The notes under the pieces are model-generated. The model made no database searches. It was not told the DNA's origin and was given only the letters and a program-made list of their open reading frames with translations. Positions 50,908 to 61,945 of a stretch of DNA of 64,000 bases are shown in pieces. The position numbers and the translations under genes were made by a program. Each line of letters starts with the position of its first letter. Position 1 is the stretch's first letter. The stretch is from NCBI GenBank assembly GCA_950295325.1, contig OX485808.1, forward strand, positions 9,178,501-9,242,500, read 5' to 3'. Source of the DNA: Polytrichum commune. Taxonomy: Eukaryota > Streptophyta > Polytrichopsida > Polytrichales > Polytrichaceae.

Positions 50908-51910
50908 ATTGATACATTGGTACAAGTGCAGCCATTCATCTGGCAGAATTAGGGTTAGATATGGCACCTTATTTCCTTCTTACAACATGATGAGATTCCT
51001 TTAGTCGCTGTCACTGCAACGAGATTTGCAAGCAGCGGAAAGAAATGCGAGAGACTGCATCATGCTTGCTAGGTGTGTGTGATTGATGTTTGAAAAATTA
51101 TGAGGCTAATTATGAGGCATGGGTATCGAGGGATGTGAACAAATCGTACCTCATTAATAAAGGGCTGAAAATCAACTCCCCTTGGGAAATCTGTATCAAA
51201 TGTCACAGAATCTATGACCCAAAAATGTTTCCGAGGAATTGATACATTGGTGCAAGTGCGGCCATTACTATTAAAAAGAATTAGGGTTACAGACGTGAGC
51301 CTGACCTGATAGCTCTCCACTTACAAGTTACAACACCAGCTGAATCCTGTTTCCACAGCAAGTATGCGAGAGGCGCAAAGAAATGCATCAACAGAATGCA
51401 TCACGCTTGCTTGCTGTCTGTGTGCGATTGATTGACGTTGAAAAAATGAAGGGATGGAAGGGGTTCTCTCTTCGTAACCCGGGCATGTGTATATTGTGAG
51501 CTATTGACAATTAGACCACATTGAAGGGCTGCAAAACGACCCTGTCACAAATTTGTGCAAAATGTCACAAAGAATTTGCGACCCAAATGTGTATTTCCGA
51601 AGCATTGATACATTGGTGCAAGTGCAGCCATTTATTGGACAAAATTAGGGTTACAGACGTGACCTCATTTCTCTCTCTACTTACAACACAAGCTTCCTGA
51701 AACAAATGTAACACACTGCATCATGCTTGCCTGCTTGCTGTGTGTGATTGATGCTGGAAAAAATGATGGGGCATGGAAGGGGTTCTCTTCGTAACCCGGG
51801 CATGCGTATTTGTGAGCTATGAACAAATCAGACCACAATAAAGGGCTGCCAAAAAAAAAACCTCTCGGAACTCTGTATGAAATGTCACAACCTAAATGTT
51901 TCCGAAGGGC
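50908..51910. repeat. Triplicated ~330-bp unit abutting the RLK gene
   Basis: Units start with 'attgatacattggtgcaagt' or variants at 50908, 51238 and 51604. Each carries, in order, 'attagggtta', a 'gcatcatgcttgc'-type block, 'aaagggctg', 'aatgtcaca' and a 'tttccga' end. Spacings are 330 and 366 bp and the last unit is about 306 bp. The third copy ends only about 20 bases beyond the stop codon of the minus-strand RLK gene, so the units occupy its 3' UTR and downstream flank. Confidence 0.9.
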
Positions 51911-51932
51911 GAAGAATCAATCGTTCGTTAGA

Positions 51933-53840
51933 TTACCTCCCGTGCGTTGAGCTTTGCGACAGAACACCGCCCTCCTCGAGATCACAGGACCTCGAGAAAT
52001 TTGGTGAGAGGAGAGATAAGCGAAATGAATCCTTATCCGAAGTGAGAGGGATAGGGCGATCCGGCACCACAAGCTCTTGAAGATGATCGCTTTCAAGCAT
52101 CCTTAGAACCGCGGTCATGGAAGGCCGGTAAACAACATGCGGATGCGCACACAGCAACGCAAGCATCACAAACCACTCGAGATCCTCCTCAATTCCAGCT
52201 GTTTCCAACCTCACGTCAATAACCTCCAGCCATTTGCCTTCTTTCACAAGATACCAAGCCCAGTCATTGATAAGCTGGTCAGAGACAGAGTCAGGATTCA
52301 TGGCCTTCCGGCCACTGATAAGCTCCAGAAGCACAATGCCATAGCTGTAGACATCGCTGCGGTCCGTGAGCTGGTTGTAAAGAGCGTACTCCGGTGCAAC
52401 ATATCCAAAGGATCCCGCAACGCAAGTTGTAATATGCGTCACCCCATCTGGTGCAAACTTAACCAGACCGAAATCTGCAACCATCGCATTGAAGTCTGAG
52501 TCCAACAAGATGTTGCTCGGCTTGATGTCACGGTGAAGGATCTGTTTCTGTGCGCCATGGTGGAGATATTCCACTCCTCTTGCTGTGTCTGTAGCAATTT
52601 TTCTTCTCTGCAGCCATGTTAAGCTTGGCTTCTCGACGTTGAACAGGTAATCTTGTAAGCTACCGTTGCGGATGTAATCGAAGACGATGATGCGTTGGTA
52701 TCCTTTAAGACCCGATCCCAAGCTTGCAACGCAGCATCCCCGCAGCGAGACGAGATTCTTATGTCTCACGCTTGCCAGCGCCTCAACTTCACGCACAAAG
52801 TCAGGATTCCCTGCTGGAGTAAAATTCTTGAACCGCTTGCAGGCTACTTCGCTTCCGGTCGCTAACACTCCTTTATACACATTGCCAAATCCACCTTGCC
52901 CGATGATCATCTCCGGGCCGAAGTTGTGGGTTGCGGTTTTCAGCTCCTCGATCGTGAACCACGTCAACCCGCCGTGGCCGCCAATTGACCCTTCCAGCAT
53001 CTCAGTGGTGCGACGAACGAAATCGTTGTTCTTAAGCAACCGGTTTCGTCTTCTCCGCCACCAGAAAAACGCAGCTATACAGGAAGACACCGCAAAGATA
53101 GCCACGAGGCCTGAAACAACGGAGATAGCAATAAGAGTGCTCGAGATGCTCTTCGAAGTCGAGTACGCGAGAATGTCCCAGAGGCACACTACGGTGGTTG
53201 CATCCGTTGGACCTGAAGGTGCTACCGCTGCGGAAATGTACATGTTAGTGTAATCTAGGCAGGAATCCGTGCCGGATCCGTGTAACGCATTTGCAACCAT
53301 GGAGGCAGCTTTAATGCAAGCTGCGCAGGAAGCCGTCTTGGTGTTCCCGGAGCCGAGGACGCCATTGCAAGAGGATAAGTAGGAGAACACGTTGGCGGAT
53401 TCGGTTGCATTGCGGAACTGCTCTTTGGTTTGAATTCCCTGACAGTTGTCAGTTCCACGGGAAATCACGTTAGGAACGATTCCGCAAAGCGAAGAGAGGT
53501 TCACCGTTGTCTGCTGCGATTGGAGTTGAAGCTCGTACGCTTGAATGCACGAGGCTGCCGTGTTGGCTGGCACTAGAAAGTAGTCCGTCTCCTGAAGGTA
53601 CTGCGACATCACAATGTCTAGACCGTGGCGCAGTGTTAGGCATCTTTTCTCCGTCGAATCTGCTAGCCTGCCTTGATCTGCGACGTAGGAGTATCTGTTG
53701 AGGACGGTGAAATTGAGAGGACAAGAGGAGTCTAGAGCTTCCGTAGTTGTTGAGAGAGGACCGGCAATTGCGAAGAAGAATGTTATGGCGCATGTCCATA
53801 ACCCTTGCGCTATTCTCCCCCGACGCCAACATACTTCCAT
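51933..53840 (-). CDS. RKF3-like receptor kinase with SPARK-type ectodomain
   Basis: Single-exon gene, 635 aa, from ATG (complement of 53838-53840) to TAA at 51933-51935. It has an N-terminal hydrophobic signal segment (about 14-36) and a Cys-rich extracellular region (about 40-220) starting SSCPLNFTVLNRYSYVAD, with the Cys pattern of the SPARK domain of RKF3/At1g11050-type kinases. A transmembrane helix (about 234-260) is followed by basic WRRRRNR. The kinase runs from about 307 to 585. Gly loop GQGGFG is 314-319, the VACK lysine K335, HRDIKPSN 436-443 (an RD kinase), DFG 456-458 and APE 482-484. All catalytic motifs are intact, so it should be an active Ser/Thr kinase in the plasma membrane. 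Ligand and pathway are unknown; related SPARK kinases include RKF3 and symbiosis-associated ARK/SPARK proteins. Lack of introns and length are normal for this subgroup. Confidence 0.95.
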   Translation of the reverse strand: MEVCWRRGRIAQGLWTCAITFFFAIAGPLSTTTEALDSSCPLNFTVLNRYSYVADQGRLADSTEKRCLTLRHGLDIVMSQYLQETDYFLVPANTAASCIQAYELQLQSQQTTVNLSSLCGIVPNVISRGTDNCQGIQTKEQFRNATESANVFSYLSSCNGVLGSGNTKTASCAACIKAASMVANALHGSGTDSCLDYTNMYISAAVAPSGPTDATTVVCLWDILAYSTSKSISSTLIAISVVSGLVAIFAVSSCIAAFFWWRRRRNRLLKNNDFVRRTTEMLEGSIGGHGGLTWFTIEELKTATHNFGPEMIIGQGGFGNVYKGVLATGSEVACKRFKNFTPAGNPDFVREVEALASVRHKNLVSLRGCCVASLGSGLKGYQRIIVFDYIRNGSLQDYLFNVEKPSLTWLQRRKIATDTARGVEYLHHGAQKQILHRDIKPSNILLDSDFNAMVADFGLVKFAPDGVTHITTCVAGSFGYVAPEYALYNQLTDRSDVYSYGIVLLELISGRKAMNPDSVSDQLINDWAWYLVKEGKWLEVIDVRLETAGIEEDLEWFVMLALLCAHPHVVYRPSMTAVLRMLESDHLQELVVPDRPIPLTSDKDSFRLSLLSPNFSRSCDLEEGGVLSQSSTHGR

Positions 53841-55750
53841 CCCGGGGCTTAGTGAACAAGGAAGAGAACAGAAAAGAAACTATTACAATGAAATTATTTC
53901 GTTGACCAACAGCCAGACTCGCCACCATTCCGTCATGTTCACTAGGCTACGGCGGTTTGTGCACCATAGCCGCCTTGATCACCGAAAATTCCCGAAACCA
54001 CAACTTCTCCAGTTCAAGCACGCTCGGTCAGTATATTCCACGGAGAAAAATCTGTTTGCAGCACTGCCTCATGTAACCTTCAGGAAAATCTGATCTAAAA
54101 CCACAGCTACGCACCAAATACACAAGGTTTCGCGCTAATCTGTTCCAGAACCTCCTAGAGCTTCAAGCCAAAACCTTCTCGATGTCCACTGGGGCACCGT
54201 AGGAGACACGCATGCACTTTGATACTCGGTATATTTCCAAAGAATTTCAAATCTGACGTCGACACTGAATTTACTAAGGCCTTCGTTTGAAGGTCCAGCT
54301 TCAGTCTTTGTTCCCCTCGCTCACATCAGATTCCCACACGTTCGGCCGGAGATAAGGTACTTAAATTAAGTCTGGCGCCACTTCTAATAAGAACTCTGCC
54401 TCTAGTTCTCTGCCTGTTGCATACTACAACTTGAACTAAGAACTATCTACTTACAACCTGCTCATTGACTTGGTCGCTCTTCTCATCCCTCCAGGCTCCC
54501 TATATCAAGGAACAGTCCTCTAACTTAAAGCTAAATTCGGCAAACTACTTGGCACTTGCAAGTTGGGGTGACCAGCTGAGTCGCAGGTCTCACTGTTCAA
54601 TATTAAGCATCCAACGCTGTAAACACAGGCGCTTGAAATCATCAACAGCCTCCTCATTACAAACTATTTATTTACAGTTTCTTCTTCTTCTTATTGCGCA
54701 ACCTTCACCAAAAGCGATGAGTCATTCACGCATCGACAAGAACAAGCACAGATTCGCCTACAAGCACAAATGCGAAACCGATTTTTCTTGCAAGATCGCG
54801 TCGGTCGAACCACACCAGGGTACGAACATCAATAAGTTATGAATCAAATCCGAAGGTCGTGAACCTACCGGTCTGCCACAACAACCGCTACTACCAATTG
54901 CAGTCGAATCAGTGGAGAATTTTTTGTTGTCTTTTGGCAAAAGTCTAGTAGGACAGGGTTTTGGTGACGATGATGGTGGTGCTGTTGATGTGAATGAAAC
55001 TGGATGCATGCACAGCGTCGTGAGGAGTACCAGTGCCAGTGGCCCATGCATGCAATTGCAACAGCAGGAGGCCCGGCGGCATCCGATCTCTTTGCTGCTG
55101 CTGCAGCGCTTTTTTTTTTTTTTTTTTTTTGTTCGTTCCTTTTGGTTGACATTCTCACAACGCGGGAACTCCAGCAGCCAGCGAGCTATGTATAGAGAGT
55201 GTGGATCCGATGCACGAGGCACCGAACTAAGGCGGATTTGAGTGCGTGGAGCCCGTCAACTCTTCCTCCGCGATAACGCGGTGCCAGCACCATCGCTTCG
55301 CTCGAGGCTGGGCTCCACAGGAAGGAACGCCGAGCTCCCCGTCCACTGGTCTTTCTCCCACCGTCTTCTGGCCATGAACAGCGACCGGAGGTCGCTAGGA
55401 CAGTAAGCAGCGGTGCTGAACTAGGGGAGAAAGCCTCTCATCGCGCCCACTGGTCACTAACCCGACGTCTAGGAGACACATACAGCGACCAAAGGTCCTT
55501 GCCATCTTGCGTCGTGGCCGAGCCAGCGCAAGAGATTCTCGTTACCGTCCACAGGTCGCTGAGCTGTTCCGAATGGGCAAGGTGTCTCGACCAGAGGACG
55601 TAGAGCTCGGTAGAGAGATGTCGGTGGTTCCGTCCGGAGGTCGCTGCAGGAAGGTTGTTGATTATTAAAGAGCCATTTGATATACCCCCAGGGTCGGTGT
55701 GGGGGACCGGTGGACGGAGGTGTACTCTTATTGGGGGAAAAAAAATTCAT
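53841..55750 (-). promoter_or_regulatory. 5' flank of the RLK gene, GC-richer
   Basis: This stretch upstream of the minus-strand RLK is noticeably less AT-rich than flanking intergenic DNA, especially at 54.9-55.7 kb. It is probably promoter plus 5' UTR. It holds a run of 21 T (55110-55130) and clustered small palindromes (55341-55645). A TATA-like GGTATATCAA lies on the minus strand near 55675-55685, and another TATA-like site near 54230. I cannot choose a transcription start. Overlapping open frames on both strands look like by-products of composition. Confidence 0.4.
55341..55645. repeat. Cluster of seven GACC-N3-GGTC-type short palindromes
   Basis: Sites read 'gtccactggtc' (55341), 'agcgaccggaggtcgct' (55380-55396, arms of 7 bases), 'gcccactggtc' (55445), 'agcgaccaaaggtcctt' (55484), 'ccgtccacaggtcgct' (55545), 'ctcgaccagaggacg' (55586) and 'ccgtccggaggtcgct' (55630). 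Spacing is irregular, about 40-65 bp. Function is unknown. Confidence 0.6.
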
Positions 55751-57545
55751 TTATATAAACTTAAGTGGATGCGGTCCCAAACGCTTTCCAAGTTCATCAT
55801 AAAGAGGGAACATCCGGTGTCCAAGTGAGAGAATGCGGTGTGGTGTGTGTGCGGGCCCTAGTTTCAATTCTAATATTGTTTTAATGCACATAGTTGCGGA
55901 ATTCAAGTCCTTTAAGAGCAAATTATATCATCGGGATTCGGGACACGTAGTAGTAATACCGGGTGTGCCTACCTTCCGTATGTGCCTATAAAGCGCGATA
56001 TTTTTTTCTATTCATAAATAATAATAAGAAATTTGTCTTTCGTGTGCCCGACAACATTTGTCTAGAAAGATCTTCTTTGTGTTGCTCTTTCATTTTCAAA
56101 TAGATGATGAGTCGGCACCTCTCATATCATGAGATTCTACTTCAATTGTCATTTTTTGGAAGGGTGTGGTTAGAGGGAAGCTAAGACATGAGCGATGAGT
56201 GGTAACTTATGAACGATAAGCAATAAGTTGTGAGAAGTAAGGGACACAATTGTCAAATTGACATGGGTAAATGGGCAACAAAAAAGGAATATCAACCACG
56301 GGGAGGTCACTCCATTGTCAAGTTGAAAACCACGTGCAAACAAAAAAAATCTACTTTTTCTAAGTTGCATCAACAAAATGGGTCAAAATTTTATCAAAAA
56401 ATTTTATGAGTACATATACATGGTATCTATTACATAGTAAAAATTGATAACCAAAATTGATAATTTGTTTTTTCTAGAAAACATACCGTTTCTAACTAGA
56501 ATGACGCAGAATTGAACTAAAAAAATTACTAGAAAAAATGGAGATGACTAAAAAATTTAAAAATATATATAAAAGATATTATCAATGAATATGTATATAT
56601 AGAGAAAAAAATCATAATTTTTAAAATTATCTATGGCATATAATATAGGGGTAGCAAACTTTGTTCACACATGGTTTTCAACTTGACAATGGAGTGACCT
56701 CCCTGTGGTATCAACCCATGTGTTTATAGTAGACAAACTCCACAATGTATGAATGGCACCTATTACTATGGGCATTTTCATGCCGAGCAATTATTGCTCA
56801 TCCCTTGTATGATAGCACTCCCTAGTGTGGTCATGTCACCCAAGCCATGAATAGGAGTAGTTGCAATTAAGGTATATGGATGTTATTTAGTTACTTTTCT
56901 TGATTAGACATGTATATTTTAAATTGGTGTGTGGTTAGTGTGATTATCAAAGAACAAACACCATAAAAGGCACATGTTTGAAATGGATTGGATTAGACCT
57001 TCAAATCTTATTAACTCCTCCACACTCAATAGTGAACACAATTGGGAGGACCTATGTAATTAGTTAAAGAATCAATGAACATGCCTTTTGAATATCATAA
57101 CTAAATCAAGGGAGATCTAATGATACTTAATTTCATATTTGTTGGTGCTTCATCATGATTTTCTTCTGCAACATAGGTTTTGTTGTGTAAATCTAATTTC
57201 TAGAAAAGGTAGAACAATAACAAAGAAAAAAAAACAAGTAACACCCACATATCTTCTGTGCAACGTGATTTTATTTCCTATTCTTATGGCCCAACTATAG
57301 TAATGTTAAAAAAAATAAACTACCAAATATGTTAAAGGTAGAGGGTCCTACATCTAATACCCTGCCCAAAACCAAATACTCTAACATCTTTCATAGTAGG
57401 TACATGTGGATTCTGAGAATGTCCAACACATCAAACTCCTGCTAATGGTTTCAGGAACGTCACCAATAAAAACCTAAACCAATCTAATTCTGCATACAAA
57501 ATTTCTAAAAATCAAAAACAAAATCAAACTATGGTGCTTTGGAAT
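55751..57545. other. Intergenic with R1 copy
   Basis: 56940-57545 is a forward R1 copy carrying the 'gggaggacctatgta' block and downstream modules. No gene is supported. The stretch 56400-56640 is very AT-rich. Confidence 0.5.
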
Positions 57546-57900
57546 GCTCTGGGCTAGATCACATTTTCATTCGGTTGGGCCCCACCCCTCCCACACCTCC
57601 TTCATTGCCTAATCATCCTGCTTGCTCTTGCGTGGGAACTCTTCCTCGTTTGGAATCGATGTGACAATAATCACTCACTGAAACCATTAAGCTCCCTTGG
57701 CATGTGAAGGAACTCCATTCATTAACTTGGAAATAATGAAAGTGATGTCAACTTGGATATTTGTAATTTTGACCGGGTATTGTCACATTGGTTCCCAATG
57801 AAGAGAGTTCCCATGCAGGTGCGGACAGGAAGACCATGCAATGAAGGAGGCGTGGGAAGGGCGGGCCCCAGCCAAACGAAGATGTGATCTAGCCCGGGGC
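57546..57900. mobile_element. Mutator-type MITE, copy 3 (355 bp)
   Basis: Best preserved of the three copies. The left tip is GCTCTGGGCTAGATCACAT and the right tip ends ctagcccggggc, with inverted arms of about 130 bp. It is flanked by a perfect 9-bp direct repeat CTTTGGAAT (57537-57545 and 57901-57909). A 9-bp duplication with long inverted arms and no coding is typical of Mutator-derived MITEs. It is inserted in an R1 repeat copy that continues on both sides, so it is younger than that copy. Confidence 0.95.
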
Positions 57901-58860
57901 CTTTGGAATCTACTAGTTTCATTTGCCAATTACTTAGAATAGCTATGCTCAACGCTTAAAGTGATGGTTTAGCACCCTCTACCTTATTGGAGGTTGGAAT
58001 TACAAAATGTAATTGATGGTCCTTCACATTTTTAGGAGGCCTAGGGTAAGTTCAATATTTTGGTGCCAATATGCCAATTTTTTAAGTGAACCGTAAACTT
58101 TTTTCGTTTAAAAAAACCTTTTTTTGGGAGGGATGGAAGAGGTTCTGATGAGAAGTTGACACATAACACTTTACGTAAAATTTGTATTACTTTGTGTAGT
58201 GTCTACTTATCACCTACAGATACTCAAACCTTTGAACATTTTCAAATCTCAGAGTTTAAGGTTCTTATTCTTATGATAGAATGTAGCTTGAACCAATGCC
58301 AAATTGAGCAGGGCAATTTGATTTTCAAGCATAGCATACGTGTAATAAGATATTAAGAACCACATGTAAAACTATGATTGTCCATTGGTCTTTACCTTAA
58401 ACAACTCCAACTCTTTTAACAAATTCACTCCAACTTGGACCACCCAAATTGTTTATTGTCACATGGTGTGGGTGAAATTGGGCAGGCCATAAAAACAACG
58501 CTCTAATGATGCAGAGGCCACACAAAACTCAAAGTAGACTTTGGTTTGGAACGTTAGTTACCACTTAGTATGCAGAGGTAGGGCAATTATTCTGGAACAC
58601 AATAGCCAAGGGCTTCTACTTGGTCGAGTGGTAGCTCATTCTAGCCAGGGAACTTTCACTCATCCAAGTGGAAACCCTTGGCTAGGGTTGTTAAAGGACT
58701 TCCTACGATTAACATGCATGTCAAGTCATATTCTACAATCTAACATAGGTCACAAATTGTAGAATTTTACAACTAGCGTGGAAGCCTATTTCACAACCAT
58801 TGCTAGAGAATCACCCACGCCGACCTTAATGTTGAGCTCACCCTCCTTATATCCCCAGAT
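57901..58860. other. Intergenic, R1 tail then unassigned
   Basis: The first ~100 bases continue the R1 copy split by the MITE ('gcaccctctacctt' block). The rest shows nothing recognisable. Confidence 0.45.
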
Positions 58861-60360
58861 CAAATATTAAAGTTGTGGGAGAAGATATTCGTCGCTCACG
58901 AGAATGAGACTTTGATCAATCCAAACAAACAAGGATGCACATACTTGGATGATCATCTAGAGTCTCAATATGAATTACGAGCCCAACTCGGAAAGAATAA
59001 ATTATCATCACCATTTGAGGAGAATTCATATGTTTGTACACATCTCACAAGGTAGATGTTCAAAAACTTGGATGGCCTAACTCGAGCCAACTATCACCTT
59101 GGTGCAAGACATATTCTAAATGCAAGGGAAGGGATGAGGTTTCAAGAGTGACGATTATGTTGATGTAGAATCCTAAAGTGACAACTTTGATGTCTTGGTG
59201 CAACTTTAGGAAGTGGGAGAACATGTCACTACAGAAGTTGTCAAACTGTGATCCAAATGAACTTGGCATGTGGGCTAAGGATTCCGATGGTTTTGGATGC
59301 CTTACCTGTGATATGTGGACAAAATTCAAACGCAACCATGAAATTACAAAGACAAAACATATGGATTTTTCCAAGTTGTAGGTGATAATTGGCTCAACAA
59401 GAAGCAGACACTCAACAACAAGTACCTAGAGGCAACCATTGCATGTGACTGTTTTCTGCACGAGTGGCTACAAACAAATTTTACCGAGTGCAATGCCCAA
59501 GTCATCACATGTTGGGTCACTTACAATGCGATCAAGAAATAGTTGGCGATGCCTAGTAAAAGAAATTGACTTGCATTGGCTCTTTAAGAGCATCATATCT
59601 CATGATTGATAAATTTTAAATTTATTCCGGATAGTGTAGATCAACATATGTTGACCACAATTGTAAAGTCGTTGATTGAGTATATTACAGACTTGCTTTG
59701 GACACCAATCTCAAAATGGTCCCTACATGGATAATTGCATTAGACGTCTGCAACCACATAGCAGTTGTAGAATTTATCTCTACACTAATTCGCAAGCATC
59801 TTGATACATTGTCCCATCATTATATTTCCATTGTCCAATAAATGATTTGCCTCATAAAGGAAGTAAAGAGCAAGAGGACTTACCCACTCTTTACATAGAC
59901 TTTCTTACTTGTACCAAAATTCTCCCGAGGTTTAAAGTGTTCCAATGTCTAATGTTGGCTCATGTATCTCGATAATATGAAGTGTGCCCCAAGCTGCCAT
60001 CTAAATTGTCACACAAAGTGAGCCGAGGTGAGCTTAGGATGGAAGGAAACTTATCATTCATGAGCTACATGGTCTACTTGAGAGGAGCTATGATAAATTT
60101 TTGTGTTGGTTTGAAGTTGATTGTTGCCGCCTTGTTGAGTTCATTAGTACTTGACGCGCTTCATTTTCTACTTTTTGTTTGACGTTCATTGATCGCATTG
60201 TTGGTGTACATGAACGACTTGGTATCTTTTGCTACATGAATTGGCCCTCAGACATATTTTGGATGGAAATATAGATCGTATTCGTCCACTTCAATTAGTG
60301 GACTTTGAAGAACCAGATCCAAATGATGTCGAATATCAAGCCTAGAATAAACACATGCAT
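58861..60360 (+). pseudogene. Unidentified decayed coding sequence, part 1
   Basis: Plus-strand pieces in shifting frames read as real protein: FVAHENETLINPNKQGCTYL (58873-59055), DGFGCLTCDMWTKFKRNHE (near 59290), LEATIACDCFLHEWLQTNF (near 59430-59490) and LVDFEEPDPNDVEYQ (near 60290-60345). Stops and frameshifts separate them. I do not recognise the family. Spacing and decay suggest a repetitive-element protein. Confidence 0.4.
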
Positions 60361-60377
60361 CTTAACCTCAATCTCCT

Positions 60378-60396
60378 CCCCCCCCCCCCCCCCCCC
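60378..60396. repeat. Poly-C tract (19 C)
   Basis: Uninterrupted run of 19 C between two decayed plus-strand coding segments. Confidence 0.95.
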
Positions 60397-60689
60397 ATGC
60401 TTCTAGTAAGTATGTTACCCCTACAATTTGACTTGTGCTTGTTGGTGTGAAGTGGTCTATCCACTAGAGCAAGTTACTAGCTCATTGAGCTTCCGCTAGT
60501 GGAAGCTCACCAAGCTCACTGAGCTTCATCAGCACAAAATACTGACCCATACCTCACATATTAATCATTTCATTTGCTTGCCATCTGGATAGGAGGATGT
60601 CAACATAGGTTGTTCCCCAATTGTTGACGTTGATGACAGGGAAATGTGTTTCAAGTGGAGCCTCTCCCAAGGATCGGTAGGCATGATGT

Positions 60690-61945
60690 CATAAAGCTCC
60701 ATTAAAGGAGGTTGTCATCACCAAGTCAATCTTGGAAGACAAGATTATGGGCATATTGAGCAAAACGTTGGCGGATATGATGTCAGGCATATTCAAGGAA
60801 GCAATGGCCCAAGCCAAAGCTACCCCTTCCAACATGCACCGCATGGGACACCTTTTGTGGAGATCCATGTGAGCTCCACATGTCAACCGAAAATTCCACT
60901 CGATCAAGTGGATTTTCCAATGCAAGATGATGCCCTTCAAGCCATGGATGTTGATCAAGTGGATGAAATTGTGTACTTGGATGTGTCAAAGTTGGGGGTG
61001 GTGCTTGTGGATGCCTCCAACCCACTCGTTGCCAATATGAGTAATCATTTCTCTTGTTTGAGCACTTATTTTGTTTCTTTGCAAGTGTTTGAATGTCCAC
61101 CTGGATGTCTGATCCAGGTCGGAGACATGGCATCATAATGAACCCTAATGGCGACTAGGAAACCAATTCCTAGAATCACAAACTTTTCTTTATGTACAAT
61201 GCATTACATTTAGATATGTAGAACACACTCCATGTTGGGAGAAGATGCAAGGCATGCGTTTTTTTATGATCAATAAAGTGAAATGTTTCGCCTTATATGT
61301 TGTCTCTTTATTTTATGTATTGTTGTAATCTGGTATTTAATTATCCCTTGCAATTCATAGGCTTCCTTGCGAGTCTTTGAACCAATGCATCCACCATCGT
61401 CTACAATAGTGCCTCTTGCAGCATTGCCCGCTCTAGTCGATGACCAACCCATGTATCATTTGCCCAATTCAACAAATGGAGTTGTGTCCACTACAGTGTG
61501 TATTCTTGAAAATCCTCCATCTCCGGATATATCAATTCACACAGATGTTTTGCCCACTGGTGGTCAAGAGGTAGTTGTCATCCGAACTGCTCATGGCAAC
61601 TTGTAGCTTTAAAAGATTATCGTGGATGTCATCTCAATAGACTATGCGAATCTTGAAGCTGTTAATAATGTCCCCGATCCAGTGAAGAAGTATTTGCAAC
61701 AATGGCCACACGATGACCAGTTTTGGGACTTCATATGTGACAATACAATTCTCAACAATTTTTGGACTATGCATACCAATCATGATCTTAAACGGAGTGC
61801 CAATCTTGTTGAAATGGTTCCTAGTCCTATTTATGTAAGTTTGCTTATTCCCTACCCACTTCCCAATGGGCCCACTATATCAGATTTTCCGCAATATCGT
61901 TTCATTCCACATTTTCTCCCACATCTTCAATTTATCTTCATGTAG
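60690..61945 (+). pseudogene. Unidentified decayed coding sequence, part 2
   Basis: Plus-strand pieces include ILEDKIMGILSKTLADMMSG near 60730, an open frame at 60857-61138, 61367-61606 (VFEPMHPPSSTIVPL) and 61622-61945 (VKKYLQQWPHDDQFWDFICD). All are on one strand with short gaps. They are consistent with remnants of a single large protein or a multi-exon gene, but no domain is recognised. Read together with 58861-60360 and 63583-64000. Confidence 0.4.

Noticed and set aside
52137-53253. Long plus-strand frames at 52137-52499 and 52687-53253
   Set aside because: They lie wholly antisense to the RLK kinase and ectodomain exon and show no family resemblance.
54758-55241. Overlapping frames on both strands in the RLK 5' flank
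   Set aside because: They depend on the poly-T/poly-A tract and GC-richer composition. No homology or consistent gene structure was seen.
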